A stretch of 40,168 bases of DNA from Pseudomonadota bacterium. GTDB lineage: Bacteria > Pseudomonadota > Gammaproteobacteria > Steroidobacterales > Steroidobacteraceae. A model generated the notes under the pieces. It saw nothing but the letters and a program-made list of their open reading frames with translations, was not told where the DNA came from and did not search any database. The stretch's first letter is position 1. Each line of letters opens with the position of its first letter. The stretch spans positions 1 through 40,168 of the forward strand of contig JAEWAF010000006.1 of assembly GCA_023391815.1 (NCBI GenBank), in the 5' to 3' direction. The translations under genes and the position numbers were made by a program. Shown here piece by piece: positions 25,400-33,324 of the stretch.

Positions 25400-26032
25400 T
25401 CAAGTCGATGGCGCGGCGACCACCGACTGACTCTGCAATGCCTGTTCCCTACGCCACACGAAATATCCACGCACCACGATCCCGAGATAAATGATGAACA
25501 ACAGCGTGGTCGGCAACATGCCCTGACCGAAGACCAGCCAGGCACCCGCGGCATCGACCACGATCCAGTACAACCAGTTCTCGATTATGCGTCGCGCGAC
25601 CATCCAAGTGGTAACGACACTGCCCCAGGTGACGAAAGAATCCAGATACGGGGCCGGCGAGTCGGTCCAACGTGACAATGCCCAGCCGTTGATCGCGCTC
25701 ACGATTATGACAAGCGCCGCCACCGTCACATGCCGGCTCACGGTCCACGACTCGATGCGCACGTCGCCCGCGTCGGTCTGGCCTCGCCGCCAGTCGATGA
25801 ATCCATACACCGCCATGACCAGATAGAAGACGTTCAGCACCACCTGCATGTACAGCGACGCCTGCACGAACAGCACGACGTAGATCGATGTGCTCAAGAA
25901 TGCACACAGCCAGCAGAGCAGGTTGCGGCGGACCGCGAGCAACAGATACGCCAGGCCCAACAACACCGCCGTGACTTCCCACGGCGACATTGCCCGGACC
26001 TGCGCAAGAAAGGTTTGCAGCGATATGTCCAT
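25400..26032 (-). CDS. pnuT: PnuC-family vitamin transporter, probably PnuT (thiamine)
   Basis: 210 residues with about seven membrane helices. WEVTAVLLGLAYLLLAVRRNLLCW, FYLVMAVYGFIDWRRG and ENWLYWIVVDAAGAWLVFGQG are typical PnuC-family blocks; the last contains the conserved W/Y/N residues of the substrate site. PnuC proteins let vitamins enter by facilitated diffusion and depend on phosphorylation inside the cell. The family includes nicotinamide riboside, riboflavin and thiamine carriers. Location behind a TPP riboswitch and next to a kinase argues for thiamine. It starts 7 bases after the YkoF-like gene. Confidence 0.85.
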   Translation of the reverse strand: MDISLQTFLAQVRAMSPWEVTAVLLGLAYLLLAVRRNLLCWLCAFLSTSIYVVLFVQASLYMQVVLNVFYLVMAVYGFIDWRRGQTDAGDVRIESWTVSRHVTVAALVIIVSAINGWALSRWTDSPAPYLDSFVTWGSVVTTWMVARRIIENWLYWIVVDAAGAWLVFGQGMLPTTLLFIIYLGIVVRGYFVWRREQALQSQSVVAAPST

Positions 26033-26039
26033 GCCGCGC

Positions 26040-26291
26040 TCAGGCGTCCGGCACGGTGCCGCCGAGCACCTTCATCACGAACACCTTGCGGCCGTGCTCG
26101 GCGAAGCTGGTCGCCGTCTCCTTGCCGAGGATTTCGAACAGACGCGCATGCTCTCCAGAGATCTGCGTGCTCATGGCATTGGTCGTGACGTGCAGCTCGG
26201 GGTACTTGTTCAGCCGGTCGATGAAATCCTTGATCGGCGGAATGTAATCAGCGTCGAGCGGATAAAGACTGATCTCGATGGCGGTACGCAT
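26040..26291 (-). CDS. YkoF-like thiamine/HMP-binding protein, single domain
   Basis: 83 residues. The start MRTAIEISLYPLDADYIPPIKDFI, the NAMSTQISGEH block and the closing EHGRKVFVMKVLGG strand match one repeat of the YkoF family, whose members bind thiamine or its pyrimidine precursor HMP; Bacillus YkoF has two repeats, so this is a half-size form that would need to dimerise. There is no signal peptide, so it is likely cytoplasmic. The ATG overlaps the receptor's stop as TAATG, so the two are translationally coupled. Its place between the receptor and PnuC genes supports a role as a thiamine carrier or sensor. Confidence 0.75.
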   Translation of the reverse strand: MRTAIEISLYPLDADYIPPIKDFIDRLNKYPELHVTTNAMSTQISGEHARLFEILGKETATSFAEHGRKVFVMKVLGGTVPDA

Positions 26292-28453
26292 TACTTGAAC
26301 TCCCAACGGAAGGTGACACCGAATTGCCGCGGCTCGCCGAGCTGCGTATAGCGTTTGTTCGCGAAATCGGGCGGCTCGTTGCCGAAGAAGAAACCGCGAG
26401 TGTAGTAGTCCTCGTCGAACACATTGCGGCCCCAGACGTACAACGCCCAAGTCTCGGCTTCATAACCCGCTTTGAGGTGCGCGAGCGTGTACGCATTGGA
26501 ACGATAGTTGTTCTTGTCCGCGTCCAGGTCGGGCACGTCGAAGTAGTAATGGTCCGTGGCCGTCACATCGACGCGCGCCATCCAGCCCAGCGGATGCCGC
26601 CAGGTCGCATTCACCGACGCCTGGTACTCCGGCGCATACGCTTGATCGCGATCGCTCAAGTCGGTGACGCCGTCGGGACGGAAGCCGGAGTAACGAGTGC
26701 GCAGCAGGCCCAACGCCCCGCCCAACTCGATTTGTTCCGTTGCGCGCCAGCGTACGCTGCTCTCGATGCCCGTGTTGCGGCCGCCGGACGCATTGTCGGT
26801 GTAGAGCAGATAACTGCTCGGATCGCCGGGATTGAGTTGCGTGCTGATCGCCACCTGCATGTCGGTGCGCTTCATATAAAAGGCGGTGACATCCGCGTAC
26901 AGACGACCCTCGAGCCACTCGCCCTTCATGCCGATATCGAGACCGACCAGATACTCGGGCAGGAACGCCGGGCGCACCCGCGAGGCTTCACCGAGATTGA
27001 ATCCACCCGCCTTGTAGCCGCGCGACAGCGTGGCAAACCAGCGCATGTGCTCGCGCGGATCGAAATAGATCGTCGCCTGCCCGCCCCACATGGTGTCTTT
27101 CGCGGACAGATCGAGGTTGGTCAGATCCTCTGCGTCGCGGCGGCGATCGTTGTAATCGGCATCGCGCTGCTCGCCGCGCAATCCGAATGACCAGCCCCAG
27201 CGGTCGCTGAACGGCGCCTCGACCTGGGCGTACACCGCGAGATTCTGCGCGTTGTAGTCGCTGTTCAGCGTCTTGTCGGTCGAGCCGGAATACTCCGGAA
27301 AGAATGGATCGATGTAGACGCCCTGGGACGTGTAATCGAGTTGCTCGTCGACGTCCAGACCATATACGCCGGCGACCCACGTCAATCCGTGCGCCGATGC
27401 AGCCTGCTCGGAAGTGAGGCGCGCTTCGAAGCTGCGGCCGCGACGTTCGCGCTGCTGGCGATCGAAATAATCGTAGGTGTAGGGCGCCCAGCTCTGCGCG
27501 TTGCCCCAATCAGCGTCGAAGCTGTAATCGGTGTTGCTATCGGACAGCGTCGCTGTGAGTGTCAGCCGCCCCAGTCGACCCGCCGAGGTATCGACGCGCA
27601 GCGCCGCTCCATCCGAGCGCTGCGCATCCTTGCCCGGATGATCTGCGAGCGACACGCGTGAGTTATCGATGGACCACGCGTCGTAGCCGTTATTCAGATC
27701 CGCATGCAGCCACGTCAGATCGACTGTCGTGCTCTCGCTCGCATGCCAACGCCACTTGGCGCGCGCGGTGAGCTCGTCACGGTCCATCGTGTCGTCGCGA
27801 CCGAGATAAACATCCTTGCGATAACCATCGCTGCGATATTCCTGGACCGCGACGCGCCACGCCGAATTCAACGACTCGACCGGCCCGGTCGCAACCGCGC
27901 CGATCGATTGGCTGTTGTATTCGCCGAGCGACGCTTCGGTGGAAAAACCAAATTGATCTTCCGGGTCGCGACCGCGCATCACGATGAGACCGCCCAGCGC
28001 GTTGGCGCCGTAGTGCAAGCCTTGCGGCCCGCGCAGCACTTCGACGCGATCGACATCGAACGTCGTCGCCGGCATGCCCATGCCGCTGAAATCGATATCG
28101 TCGATCAGAAATCCGACCGACGGATTCGGCGCGCCCTGCCATTCCTCACGCTCGCCGATCCCGCGAATCTGGAAAAAACGCGGACGCGACGTGCCGCTCG
28201 CATAGGAGAGATTCGGCACCGCCGAGAGCACATCTTCAAAGTGCTGGCGACCGGCATCGCGCAACGTCGCCGTATCGAGCACGGTCACGCTGACCGGCGC
28301 CTCGACCAGGGATTGCTGACGAAGCGTCGCGCTGACGACCACCTCTTCGAGCACATCCTGCCCGGCGGCGCACGCCAGGCCGGCGCTCAACGTGAGAGAA
28401 AGAATCGATGCCCGGGTGATTGTCCCGAGATATTTTTGTTTAGCGACTCGCAT
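26291..28453 (-). CDS. TonB-dependent outer membrane receptor (probable thiamine uptake)
   Basis: 720 residues from the ATG that has GAGGA at 7-base spacing. A signal peptide (about 1-30) is followed by a TonB box (EEVVVSA, 36-42), a plug domain (SVTVLDTATLRDAG, VPNLSYASGTSRPRFFQIRG, DVDRVEVLRGPQG) and a 22-strand-type barrel. There is no N-terminal signalling extension. Such receptors import scarce substrates across the outer membrane using the TonB system. The TPP riboswitch directly upstream and the thiamine genes downstream predict thiamine or a precursor as substrate. Barrel sequence alone would only say siderophore or vitamin. Confidence 0.88.
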   Translation of the reverse strand: MRVAKQKYLGTITRASILSLTLSAGLACAAGQDVLEEVVVSATLRQQSLVEAPVSVTVLDTATLRDAGRQHFEDVLSAVPNLSYASGTSRPRFFQIRGIGEREEWQGAPNPSVGFLIDDIDFSGMGMPATTFDVDRVEVLRGPQGLHYGANALGGLIVMRGRDPEDQFGFSTEASLGEYNSQSIGAVATGPVESLNSAWRVAVQEYRSDGYRKDVYLGRDDTMDRDELTARAKWRWHASESTTVDLTWLHADLNNGYDAWSIDNSRVSLADHPGKDAQRSDGAALRVDTSAGRLGRLTLTATLSDSNTDYSFDADWGNAQSWAPYTYDYFDRQQRERRGRSFEARLTSEQAASAHGLTWVAGVYGLDVDEQLDYTSQGVYIDPFFPEYSGSTDKTLNSDYNAQNLAVYAQVEAPFSDRWGWSFGLRGEQRDADYNDRRRDAEDLTNLDLSAKDTMWGGQATIYFDPREHMRWFATLSRGYKAGGFNLGEASRVRPAFLPEYLVGLDIGMKGEWLEGRLYADVTAFYMKRTDMQVAISTQLNPGDPSSYLLYTDNASGGRNTGIESSVRWRATEQIELGGALGLLRTRYSGFRPDGVTDLSDRDQAYAPEYQASVNATWRHPLGWMARVDVTATDHYYFDVPDLDADKNNYRSNAYTLAHLKAGYEAETWALYVWGRNVFDEDYYTRGFFFGNEPPDFANKRYTQLGEPRQFGVTFRWEFK

Positions 28454-28539
28454 GCCGGATCCTCGTACGAGAAAGATCCGGCGCGGGCGCAGAGGGAGCT
28501 GGGGAAATGAACGGACACCCGAAGATGACGAGGCGTCCA

Positions 28540-28650
28540 CGACCTGCTCCCTACGCCGGTACTAACCGGATCAGGTTCAACGGGTTTGCCAATGAGCCAC
28601 GCGGGCGGGTCGGCATCTCGGGCCCCAGTCAGGGCCACCCCTAAGGCGGG
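28540..28650 (-). promoter_or_regulatory. TPP (THI-box) riboswitch
   Basis: Read on the minus strand, the leader contains the THI-element pieces in order: CTTAGGGGT near 28644, a GAGATG segment near 28612, ACCCGTTGAACCTGATCCGG around 28570-28590, and CCGGCGTAGGGAGCAGG near 28545-28560. These form the pyrimidine- and pyrophosphate-binding helices of TPP riboswitches. The usual CTGAGA reads CCGAGA, but GAGA is kept. It ends about 85 bases before the receptor start, so it should turn the operon off when thiamine pyrophosphate is abundant. Confidence 0.9.
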
Positions 28651-28654
28651 CGCG

Positions 28655-28660
28655 ATTGTA
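28655..28660 (-). promoter_or_regulatory. Probable -10 box for the thiamine operon
   Basis: TACAAT on the minus strand, just upstream of the riboswitch, matches TATAAT in five of six bases. A transcript starting about 7 bases later would begin at the riboswitch's first helix. No good -35 is visible; the region it would occupy overlaps the palindrome that follows. Confidence 0.5.
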
Positions 28661-28672
28661 ACAAAGGGGTTG

Positions 28673-28748
28673 AAAGGGGACAGATCTATTTTCGCCCCCT
28701 GCGTCGGGCACAACTCGAGCCGCTGACGACAATAGATCTGTCCCCTTT
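28673..28748. repeat. REP-like palindrome, 18-bp perfect arms
   Basis: The arms AAAGGGGACAGATCTATT (28673-28690) and AATAGATCTGTCCCCTTT (28731-28748) are exact reverse complements around a 40-base loop. Short GGGGACAG...CTGTCCCC palindromes of this type are, as I recall, scattered in intergenic spaces of many Proteobacteria and may be spread by REP-associated transposases. No transposase is present here. The left arm lies against the thiamine operon promoter. Confidence 0.7.
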
Positions 28749-28820
28749 TGACCAGGGCACTGTGCATCAATCGTTTCTGGCGCTATAAGGAACGCTTTCG
28801 TCTCGCCACTGGCTGCAACC

Positions 28821-29726
28821 ATGCCCAACCGTCATTGCCGTCTGTTTCACGTCGACGCGTTCACTCGCCAACGCTTTACCGGCAATCCGGCCATCGTGGT
28901 GCTGGACGCGGACAATCTGACCGACGAGCAGATGCAGACCATCGCCACGGAAGTGAACGGCGAGACCGCGTTCGTGCTGGAAGCCGAAGCGGGCGATCAC
29001 GACATGCAGGTGAGATTCTTCACGCCCCGGCACGAAGTGCCGTTCGTGGGTCACGCCACCATCGCCGCCCAATACGTGCGCGCCAAGAAAGATGGCAAGC
29101 CCGGCGGCAAGCTGCGGCAACGCACCGGCGCCGGCATCGTCGAAATCGAGGTCACCGAGATCGACGGCGACCTGCGCATCGCCATCACCCAGAACCCGCC
29201 CTCGCTCGGTCCTGTCATTCCGGAGCATCACCGCCGCCAGGTGTTGAACGCGCTCGGCATCTCCAGCCCGAGCCTGCACGTCGACTGTCCTCTGCAGGTT
29301 CTCACCAAGGGCGGCTCGCGCCTGCTGGTGGGCTTGAAATCGAACGACCTGCTCGGCTCGATCAAGCCGGACTTCGAGGAGCTGGCCCGCCTCACGTCAC
29401 ATGTGGGCGCCGAAGGTTATTTCGTGTTCGCGCTGGTCGAGAAGGACGGCGTGATCGGCACCGAATCGCGGATGTTTGTTCCGGCGCTCGGCATTCGCGA
29501 AGACGCGGTCAGCGGCAACGCGCACGGCATGCTCGGTGTCTACCTGGTCAATCACGGCCTGATGACGCCGAAGGACGGCCGCGTCGTGTTCCAGGGCCGG
29601 CAGGGCATGTGGATGCGTCGGCCCGGCATGGTCGAAGTGGAGATCGAGTCCTCGGGCAAGGTCGCCCAGTCGGTCCGCATCGTCGGCGACGCCGTGATCG
29701 TGTACGAAGCCGACATTCAGGCCTGA
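28821..29726 (+). CDS. PhzF-family isomerase-like protein
   Basis: 301 residues with the diaminopimelate-epimerase-like double fold. Key blocks are the start FHVDAFTRQRFTGNPAIVV, NGETAFVL with the catalytic glutamate E48, VRFFTPRHEVPFVGHAT (GHAT 77-80), and a second-half DAVSGNAHGMLGVYL segment. The usual second-half GSAH reads GNAH. PhzF itself acts in phenazine synthesis, but most homologues have unknown isomerase roles, and no other phenazine genes are near. The gene stands alone between the palindrome and the fusA leader. Confidence 0.87.
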   Translation: MPNRHCRLFHVDAFTRQRFTGNPAIVVLDADNLTDEQMQTIATEVNGETAFVLEAEAGDHDMQVRFFTPRHEVPFVGHATIAAQYVRAKKDGKPGGKLRQRTGAGIVEIEVTEIDGDLRIAITQNPPSLGPVIPEHHRRQVLNALGISSPSLHVDCPLQVLTKGGSRLLVGLKSNDLLGSIKPDFEELARLTSHVGAEGYFVFALVEKDGVIGTESRMFVPALGIREDAVSGNAHGMLGVYLVNHGLMTPKDGRVVFQGRQGMWMRRPGMVEVEIESSGKVAQSVRIVGDAVIVYEADIQA

Positions 29727-29760
29727 GCGCCCCGAAAATCCCCTACTTCCGCGAGCTTGG

Positions 29761-29806
29761 CCGCCGTCCGGGCCGGGATTTACGGCCGTGGCTGAATGGA
29801 CGGCGG
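29761..29806 (+). repeat. 9-bp inverted repeat after phzF-family gene
   Basis: CCGCCGTCC (29761-29769) and GGACGGCGG (29798-29806) pair perfectly around a 28-base loop that itself is GC-rich. No T-tract follows. It may be part of the 3' end of the upstream transcript. Confidence 0.35.
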
Positions 29807-29819
29807 TCAAATTCCCGGC

Positions 29820-29866
29820 ATCGGCCGAAAATTTTCTTTCTCTTACAATAACTTCGGCCGATTTTT
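29820..29866 (+). terminator. Probable intrinsic terminator of the phzF-family gene
   Basis: ATCGGCCGAA (29820-29829) and TTCGGCCGAT (29853-29862) are exact reverse complements around a 23-base loop, followed by TTTT at 29863-29866. The loop is long for a terminator. The hairpin overlaps the place where a -35 box for the 29871 promoter would lie, so a regulatory role is the alternative. Confidence 0.5.
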
Positions 29867-29976
29867 CGGGTAGAATGCGCGCCCTTCGCCTGGGCGCCCC
29901 GGTTGGGAGCCGCCTGGGTAATCGCCATTTCTGCCATCTAAGAAGTGGGCGCGGTTTTCCGATAGAATCCGCGCCC
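29863..29976 (+). promoter_or_regulatory. Two repeated TAGAAT -10-like elements upstream of fusA
   Basis: A 22-base motif of the form TTTTCnnnTAGAATnCGCGCCC appears at 29863-29884 and again at 29955-29976, 92 bases apart. Each has a good -10 (TAGAAT) followed by a GC-rich discriminator, the pattern of growth-rate and stringently controlled promoters. No clear -35 boxes are visible. They likely are tandem promoters for the elongation factor gene. Confidence 0.5.
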
Positions 29977-30028
29977 GCTAAACGACCCACAACCTAGCTG
30001 CGCACAGACCTTGTAACGGAAATCCGAC

Positions 30029-32185
30029 ATGCCCCGTACTACAGCCCTTGCCGATATTAGAAACATCGGCATCATCGCCCACGTCGACGCCGGTAAAACC
30101 ACGACCACCGAACGCATCCTGTACTACACGGGCCGCAAGCACACGATCGTCGACGTTCACGACACCAAGGATCTGAAGTCCTCGACCACGACGGACTACA
30201 TGGAACAGGAGCAGAAGCGCGGCATCACGATTCAGTCGGCCGCCGTGTCGACGTTCTGGCGCAAGAAGAAGATCAACGTCATCGACACCCCGGGCCACGT
30301 CGACTTCACCATCGAAGTGAACCGTTCCCTGCGCGTGCTCGACGGCGCGGTCGTCGTGTTCGACGGCGTCGCCGGCGTGGAGCCGCAGTCTGAAACGAAC
30401 TGGCGTCTCGCCGACAACTACGGCGTGCCGCGTATTTGCTACGTCAACAAGATGGACCGCAGCGGCGCCAACTTCCTGCGCTGTGTGGACATGATCAAGA
30501 AGCGCCTCGGCGCCCGTCCGCTGCCGGTGCAACTGCCGATCGGCTCCGAAGACAATTTCAAGGGCATGATCGACCTGGTCGAGATGAAGGCCCTGGTGTG
30601 GGAGTCCGACGATCGCGACGCCAAGCCGGTCGAGCACGAAATCACCGCCGACCTGGCCGACAAGCTCGGCATCAGCGTGCCGAGCGATCGCAAGATCCTG
30701 GCCGACATCGCCAAGTTCCGTTCCGACCTGGTCGACACCTGCCTGGAGCAGGACGACGCAGCGATGGAGAAGTACCTCGAAGACGGCGTCGAGCCGTCGG
30801 CCGACGTGCTGCGCAAGTGCCTGCGCAAGGGCACGATCGGCTCCGTGTTCAACCCGGTGCTGTGCGGCTCCTCGTACAAGAACAAGGGCGTGACTCAGAT
30901 GCTCGACGCGGTCGTCGACTATCTGCCGGCGCCGACCGACGTCGCGAACATCAAGACCGTGGACCAGGACGGCAATCCGAACGGTGAGCGTGCGAGCTCC
31001 GACGATGAGCCGTTCGCCGGTCTCGCGTTCAAGGTGATCAATGACGCCTACGGCGCGCTCACCTTCGTGCGCGTGTACTCGGGCGTCCTCACCAAGGGCA
31101 TGTCGGTGATGAACTCGACTCGCGGCAAGCGCGAGAAGATCGGCCGCATGGTGGAAATGTTCGCCAAGGAAGCGAACCCGATCGAAGAAGCCCGCGCCGG
31201 CGACATCATCGCGCTGGTCTCGCTGGCCGAAACCGACACCGGCGACACCCTGTGCGATTCCAACGCGCCGGTGATCCTGGAGCGCATGCGCTTCCCGGAC
31301 CCCGTCATCAGCGTGTCGGTGAAGCCGAAGAACAAGTCCGAGCAGGAGAAGTTCGGTGCCGCGATCGGCAAGATGGTCCGCGCCGATCCTTCGCTGCGCC
31401 TCGAGACCGATCGCGAAACCGGCCAGACGATTCTGCGCGGCATGGGCGAGTTGCACCTCGAAGTGACGCTCGACCGCATCCGCACCGAGTTCAACGTGGA
31501 AGGCGTGATGGGTCAGCCGCAGGTGGCGTACCGCGAAGCCTTCACCAAGACCATCTCCGAGCAGTACGTCCACAAGAAACAGACCGGCGGTTCCGGTCAG
31601 TTCGCCGAAGTGTGGATCACGTTCGAGCCGCTCGAGCGTGGCGCCGGCTTCCAGTTCGTCGACGAAACCGTCGGCGGCTCGGTGCCGCGTGAATACGTGC
31701 CGTCGGTCGAAAAAGGTCTGCGCATGCAGATGGAAGACGGCGTGCTCGCCGGCTACCCGACGGTGGACTTCAAGGCCCGCCTCACGGACGGCAGCTACCA
31801 CGACGTGGACTCGAACGCGCTGACGTTCGAAATCGCGGCGAAGGCCTGCTTCCGTGAAGCCATCCGCAAGGCCGGCCCGATCCTGCTCGAGCCGGTGATG
31901 AAGGTCGAGACCGTGACTCCGGCCGACTACCTGGGCGACGTGATCGGCGACATCAACCGCCGCCGCGGCATGATCCAGGAACAGCTGGAGCGTGGCACCA
32001 ACATCGCCGTCGTGGCCACCGTGCCGCTGTCGGAAATGTTCGGCTACATCGGCCATCTGCGTGGCATGACCTCGGGTCGCGCCTCGTACACGATGGAGTT
32101 CTCGCACTACGATCCAGTGCCGAAGAACGTCGCCGACGTGGTCATCGAGGAAGCGGCCAAGGCGCGTTCGGCGCCGAAGGGCTAA
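30029..32185 (+). CDS. fusA: Translation elongation factor G, with switch I insertion
   Basis: 718 residues. All GTPase motifs are present: AHVDAGKTT (17-25), DTPGH (86-90, with the catalytic His), NKMD (140-143), and the domain II-V blocks ending GHLRGMTSGRASYTMEFSHYDPVP. EF-G moves tRNA and mRNA through the ribosome and helps split it. Compared with E. coli EF-G, the switch I loop between YTG and MEQEQ is 22 residues instead of 17 (VHDTKDLKSSTTTDY). The gene is not in a str operon: no rpsL, rpsG or tuf lies next to it. It may be the main EF-G or a second, specialised copy; this window cannot tell. Confidence 0.93.
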   Translation: MPRTTALADIRNIGIIAHVDAGKTTTTERILYYTGRKHTIVDVHDTKDLKSSTTTDYMEQEQKRGITIQSAAVSTFWRKKKINVIDTPGHVDFTIEVNRSLRVLDGAVVVFDGVAGVEPQSETNWRLADNYGVPRICYVNKMDRSGANFLRCVDMIKKRLGARPLPVQLPIGSEDNFKGMIDLVEMKALVWESDDRDAKPVEHEITADLADKLGISVPSDRKILADIAKFRSDLVDTCLEQDDAAMEKYLEDGVEPSADVLRKCLRKGTIGSVFNPVLCGSSYKNKGVTQMLDAVVDYLPAPTDVANIKTVDQDGNPNGERASSDDEPFAGLAFKVINDAYGALTFVRVYSGVLTKGMSVMNSTRGKREKIGRMVEMFAKEANPIEEARAGDIIALVSLAETDTGDTLCDSNAPVILERMRFPDPVISVSVKPKNKSEQEKFGAAIGKMVRADPSLRLETDRETGQTILRGMGELHLEVTLDRIRTEFNVEGVMGQPQVAYREAFTKTISEQYVHKKQTGGSGQFAEVWITFEPLERGAGFQFVDETVGGSVPREYVPSVEKGLRMQMEDGVLAGYPTVDFKARLTDGSYHDVDSNALTFEIAAKACFREAIRKAGPILLEPVMKVETVTPADYLGDVIGDINRRRGMIQEQLERGTNIAVVATVPLSEMFGYIGHLRGMTSGRASYTMEFSHYDPVPKNVADVVIEEAAKARSAPKG

Positions 32186-32209
32186 CTGCCTCGCGGCTCG
32201 GGATGAGCG

Positions 32210-32240
32210 AAGGGCGGTGGCGAAAGACACCGCCCTTTTT
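32210..32240 (+). terminator. Rho-independent terminator of fusA
   Basis: AAGGGCGGTG (32210-32219) pairs perfectly with CACCGCCCTT (32228-32237) around an 8-base loop, and the arm runs into a T-tract ending at 32240. It begins 25 bases after the fusA stop. Confidence 0.93.
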
Positions 32241-32253
32241 ATTTGCGCCTATT

Positions 32254-33324
32254 TCACTGCCACCGTTTCAGTTCGCCGGTTGCGGGCGACGGAGAGAGCT
32301 GCGGCCGCATCGCCGGCAGCAGTCGATCCCGCAGCCAGAACATCGGCTCCAGCATGTCGGGTCGATTGAAGCGCGTACCCGTGGTGACCATCACAGCGCG
32401 CAACTCCGGCATGACCATCAGCAACGAGCCGCCGTTGCCCTGCGCCCACCACAACCGGGTCTGCGGCAGGTTCGGATCCTTGGTGTGATCCAGCCACCAT
32501 AGATAACCGTAGCGCTGATTCGCGTTGGGGATGCGGGTGCGCTCTTGCGTCATCGCATCGATCCAGGCTTCGGAGACGATGCGCGTGCCTTTGTATGTGC
32601 CTCGCGCCAGCACCAGCTCGCCGATCTTGAGCAAATCGTCCGGTTCCAAGCGCAAGTGCCCGCCGGTGTCGACGCCGCGCTTGCCATCGTAGTAGCGCCA
32701 TTCGGCACGTCGCGCTTCGAGCGGGACGAACAACTGCTTCAGCGCGAACGCGTCGGCCGACATGCTCACCGCCGCGGCGAGAATTTCGCCGATCGCCACC
32801 ACGTTCCCGGTGCAATAGGCAAATTCCTTGCCCGGATCGGCACGCATCTTCTGTTCGCTCCAGAACGCGACCCAGTCCTCCTGCCGATACATCTTGTCCT
32901 CGTGACCCGGCGACTTCGGATCCCAATCGTTGCAGTCCAGACCGCTGCGCATGGTGAGCAGATCTTCGAGCGTCATCGCGGCTTTGCGCGGGTCCTTCTC
33001 GAAGGTGGCGCGCCGGGTCGGCAGCAGGTCCATGACCTTGGAGTGCACCGAAGGAATGGCGCCTTTGTCGATCGCGATGCCGACCAATAGCGAGGTGATG
33101 GATTTGGTCGCGGAGCGAAGATCCGGCGGACGCTTCGCCAGCGTCGAATCCACCGCCCGCCCGACGACGAGGCCGTCGACCTGCATGATGAATGACTCGA
33201 ACCCGGCGTGCTGCCCCGCTGCGACTTCGGCGGCGATCTCTTGCGCCGGCTGCAATGGCTCGGCATTCGAAACCAAACTCTGCGCCAGCAAGATGGCGAA
33301 CAGCATGGCCGTGCGATTTCTCAT
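32254..33324 (-). CDS. Exported serine hydrolase, beta-lactamase/class C family
   Basis: 356 residues from an ATG that overlaps the previous stop (ATGA). The frame is open much further upstream, but that part is the mirror of the lipoprotein gene. A signal peptide (about 1-21) is followed by the serine motif SATK (S71, K74), a tyrosine motif FAYCTGN (Y170) in place of YxN, and a late WAQGNGGS segment where the KTG-like triad lies. This is the layout of the beta-lactamase-related penicillin-binding and esterase family. It probably acts on an ester or amide in the periplasm; resistance to beta-lactams should not be assumed. Confidence 0.85.
   Translation of the reverse strand: MRNRTAMLFAILLAQSLVSNAEPLQPAQEIAAEVAAGQHAGFESFIMQVDGLVVGRAVDSTLAKRPPDLRSATKSITSLLVGIAIDKGAIPSVHSKVMDLLPTRRATFEKDPRKAAMTLEDLLTMRSGLDCNDWDPKSPGHEDKMYRQEDWVAFWSEQKMRADPGKEFAYCTGNVVAIGEILAAAVSMSADAFALKQLFVPLEARRAEWRYYDGKRGVDTGGHLRLEPDDLLKIGELVLARGTYKGTRIVSEAWIDAMTQERTRIPNANQRYGYLWWLDHTKDPNLPQTRLWWAQGNGGSLLMVMPELRAVMVTTGTRFNRPDMLEPMFWLRDRLLPAMRPQLSPSPATGELKRWQ

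Noticed and set aside
28821..29726. Phenazine biosynthesis
   Set aside because: Only a single PhzF-family gene is present; the family is broad and no other phenazine genes are near.
29978..32230. A 750-codon open frame on the minus strand opposite fusA
   Set aside because: It mirrors a highly conserved EF-G gene, is rich in His, Arg and Val typical of reverse reading of GC-rich genes, and has no family signature.
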